From Streptomyces sp. 11x1 (GTDB taxonomy: Bacteria > Actinomycetota > Actinomycetes > Streptomycetales > Streptomycetaceae): 64,000 nt of DNA. The position numbers and the translations under genes are program-made. This document shows positions 62,421 to 64,000 of the stretch, in pieces (position 1 is the stretch's first letter; the number at the start of each line of letters is the position of its first letter). The notes beneath the pieces are model-generated. The model was given only the letters and a program-made list of their open reading frames with translations. It was not told the DNA's origin and did no database searches. The DNA lies in NCBI RefSeq assembly GCF_032598905.1, contig NZ_CP122458.1, forward strand, positions 6,163,001 to 6,227,000, read 5' to 3'.

Positions 62421-63080
62421 ATGACAGAAACCCCACCCGCCGACGACACCCGCGCCTTCCTCCTCCTGCACGGCTGGCAGAACCACCGCCCGCCCGCCCA
62501 CTGGCAGCACTGGCTGGCCGACCGCCTCACCGACCTGGGCCACGAGGTCGCCTACCCGCAGCTCCCGGAGGCGGACGACCCGGACCTGGAGCGCTGGCTC
62601 GCGGAACTGGACGCGCTGCTCGGCGAGTTGGCGGGGCGGCGGATCACGGTGGTCTGCCACAGCCTGGCCTGTCTGCTGTGGCTGCACGCGGTCGCCCGGG
62701 ACGGCATCCTGTCCGGCCCCGTCGACCGCGTCCTCCTCGTGGCCCCGCCGTCCCCCGAGTTCGCCCTGAAGCAGCCGGAGATCGCCGAGTTCGCCCCGCC
62801 GCCGCTGACCCCGGAGCGGCTGGCCGCGTCGGCCACGTACACCCGGGTCGTCGGCAGCGACAACGACCCGTACTGCCTGCCGGGCGCGGCCACCGCGTAC
62901 GCGAGCCCCCTCGGCCTGCCCGCCGACGTGCTGCCCGGCGAGGCCCATCTCAACCCGGACTCGGGTTACGGCCCCTGGCCGTCGATGCTCGACTGGTGTC
63001 TGCGGCCGTCGTCCGACCCGTACGAGGAGATGCCGATCCAGGAGCGCTCCGTGCAGCGGACGGACGCCGCCGGCGGTTGA
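62421..63080 (+). CDS. RBBP9/YdeN-type alpha/beta hydrolase
   Basis: A 219-residue small serine hydrolase. FLLLHGWQNHRPPAHWQHWLADRL opens it, the nucleophile is Ser in TVVCHSLACLLWLH (about 77), the acid is Asp in VVGSDNDPYCLPG and His is in PGEAHLNPDSGYGPWP. This motif set is the RBBP9/YdeN branch. ATG 62421. The substrate is unknown. Confidence 0.88.
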   Translation: MTETPPADDTRAFLLLHGWQNHRPPAHWQHWLADRLTDLGHEVAYPQLPEADDPDLERWLAELDALLGELAGRRITVVCHSLACLLWLHAVARDGILSGPVDRVLLVAPPSPEFALKQPEIAEFAPPPLTPERLAASATYTRVVGSDNDPYCLPGAATAYASPLGLPADVLPGEAHLNPDSGYGPWPSMLDWCLRPSSDPYEEMPIQERSVQRTDAAGG

Positions 63081-63154
63081 ACCGCCCGCCCACCTGGCTG
63101 CCCGCCTGGCCGGCCGCCGGCCGGTCTCGCCTCGCGTGTCGTGCGCGCCGTCGC

Positions 63155-64000
63155 TCAGCCGCCGCTGCCCGCCTTGAGCAGCGCGGCCACGATCGGGCCC
63201 GCCGACTCGCTGCCGTGACCGCCCTGCTGGACGACCCCGGCGGAGGCCAGGTCGCCCTTCCAGGCGGTGAACCAGCCGTTGGGCTTCTTCTGGCCGTCGA
63301 CCTCGGCCGTTCCGGTCTTGGCGCCGTAGTCGGGCCCGAGGCCGGACATCGTCTCGGCCGCCGTACCGGCCGCCGCGGTGTACTGGAGGAGTTCCCGCAG
63401 CTGGGCGCGGACCGTGGTGGACATGGGCCGGGAGGCGGTGGCCAGGGCGCGGTCGTCGACGGACGGCGGGACCAGGTAGGGCTGCTTGAAGACGCCCGTC
63501 TTGGCCGTCGCGACCACCGACGCCATGTTCAGCGGGTTCATCCGCACCCCGCCCTGGCCGATCAGCGAGGCCGCCATCGGGGCGGCGCTCTGCACCGGCA
63601 CCGTGCCGTCGAAGCTGGAGACACCGATGGCCCAGTTGTTCAGGCCGAGCCCGAAGACCTGCTGGGCCTCCTTGGTCAGGGAGTCGTCGTCCAGCTTCTT
63701 CGCCTGGGAGATGAAGGCGGTGTTGCAGGAGCGGGCGAAACTCGCCTTGAACGTCCCGCCCTTGATCTCGAACTTGTCGTCGTTCTGGAACTTCCAGCCG
63801 CCGTACGACGAGTACTTGGGGCACGGATGGCCCTTGTCCGCCGAGGCCAGGCCCTTGTCGATGAGCAGGGCCGACGACACGATCTTCATCGTGGAGCCGG
63901 GGGCCAGCGAGCCCTGGAAGGCCACGTTGAAGCTGCTGGAGTTGGCCGCGGCCAGGATCTCGCCGGTCGAGGGGCGCATCACGACCACCGACGCCCGCTT
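63155..64000 (-). CDS. Penicillin-binding protein, transpeptidase domain (partial)
   Basis: The C-terminal 281 codons of a class B-like penicillin-binding protein, cut by the window edge. VVMRPSTGEILAAANSSSFN leads to the SxxK motif PGSTMKIVSS. SCNTAF is the SxN motif and YGAKTGTAEV is the KTG motif. These three define the DD-transpeptidase active site outside the membrane. The N-terminal anchor and any MecA_N-like domain lie beyond 64000. Confidence 0.92.
   Translation of the reverse strand, partial: KRASVVVMRPSTGEILAAANSSSFNVAFQGSLAPGSTMKIVSSALLIDKGLASADKGHPCPKYSSYGGWKFQNDDKFEIKGGTFKASFARSCNTAFISQAKKLDDDSLTKEAQQVFGLGLNNWAIGVSSFDGTVPVQSAAPMAASLIGQGGVRMNPLNMASVVATAKTGVFKQPYLVPPSVDDRALATASRPMSTTVRAQLRELLQYTAAAGTAAETMSGLGPDYGAKTGTAEVDGQKKPNGWFTAWKGDLASAGVVQQGGHGSESAGPIVAALLKAGSGG

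Overview
The window is chromosomal DNA from a high-GC actinomycete, almost certainly Streptomyces. It shows strong G/C bias in third codon positions, many GTG starts, tightly overlapping stop/start pairs, and families typical of the genus: SepX/GlpR, SsgA-like, AfsR/SARP, an LAETG sortase substrate, and a sugar ABC operon that lacks its own ATPase. No species is claimed.

Layout. (1) 61-6600 is conserved core: 5-formyl-THF cyclo-ligase, galU, a MoeA/Glp protein, moaC, mogA, a GNAT acetyltransferase, the division membrane protein SepX/GlpR, and tRNA-Ala(CGC). (2) 6670-26440 is an accessory region that begins with a tyrosine integrase pointing at the tRNA. It holds decayed insertion sequences, a complete alpha-glucoside utilisation operon (LacI regulator, binding protein, two permeases, GH13 alpha-glucosidase), an LAETG surface protein, two broken RHS/YD-repeat genes on opposite strands, and a toxin/immunity pair. 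(3) 26441-36340 holds a small hypothetical, a GNAT protein, exonuclease III, then two large NB-ARC/TPR proteins (one a full SARP) flanking a divergent two-gene operon, and a 28-codon ORF converging on the SARP gene. (4) 36338-40591 is a MerR regulator divergent from a monooxygenase / alpha-beta hydrolase / short-chain dehydrogenase operon. (5) 41148-64000 is a run of mainly housekeeping and stress genes: tricorn-like protease, TetR-MMPL efflux pair, DinB and cupin proteins, an Rpn-like nuclease, an intradiol dioxygenase lipoprotein, a histidine phosphatase, an SsgA-like protein, a CbiMN-CbiQ-CbiO metal transporter with a Nur-like box, the OhrR-Ohr pair, a serine hydrolase, an AraC regulator, a DUF1876 protein, a DMT exporter, a YbaK deacylase, an RBBP9-type hydrolase and a partial penicillin-binding protein.

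Two observations stand out. First, an RHS-Hint polymorphic toxin gene is split by an IS630-family element (24183-25351, perfect 18-bp ends, TA duplication). The insertion lies just after the last Hint residues, and removing the element in silico, with one TA copy, rejoins the Hint frame to a 100-residue toxin module followed by a candidate immunity gene. Second, a 28-codon ORF with a good ribosome binding site lies 12 bp from the end of the SARP-NB-ARC-TPR gene. It looks like a signal peptide followed by only four residues, which suggests an untested peptide-signal/TPR-receptor arrangement.
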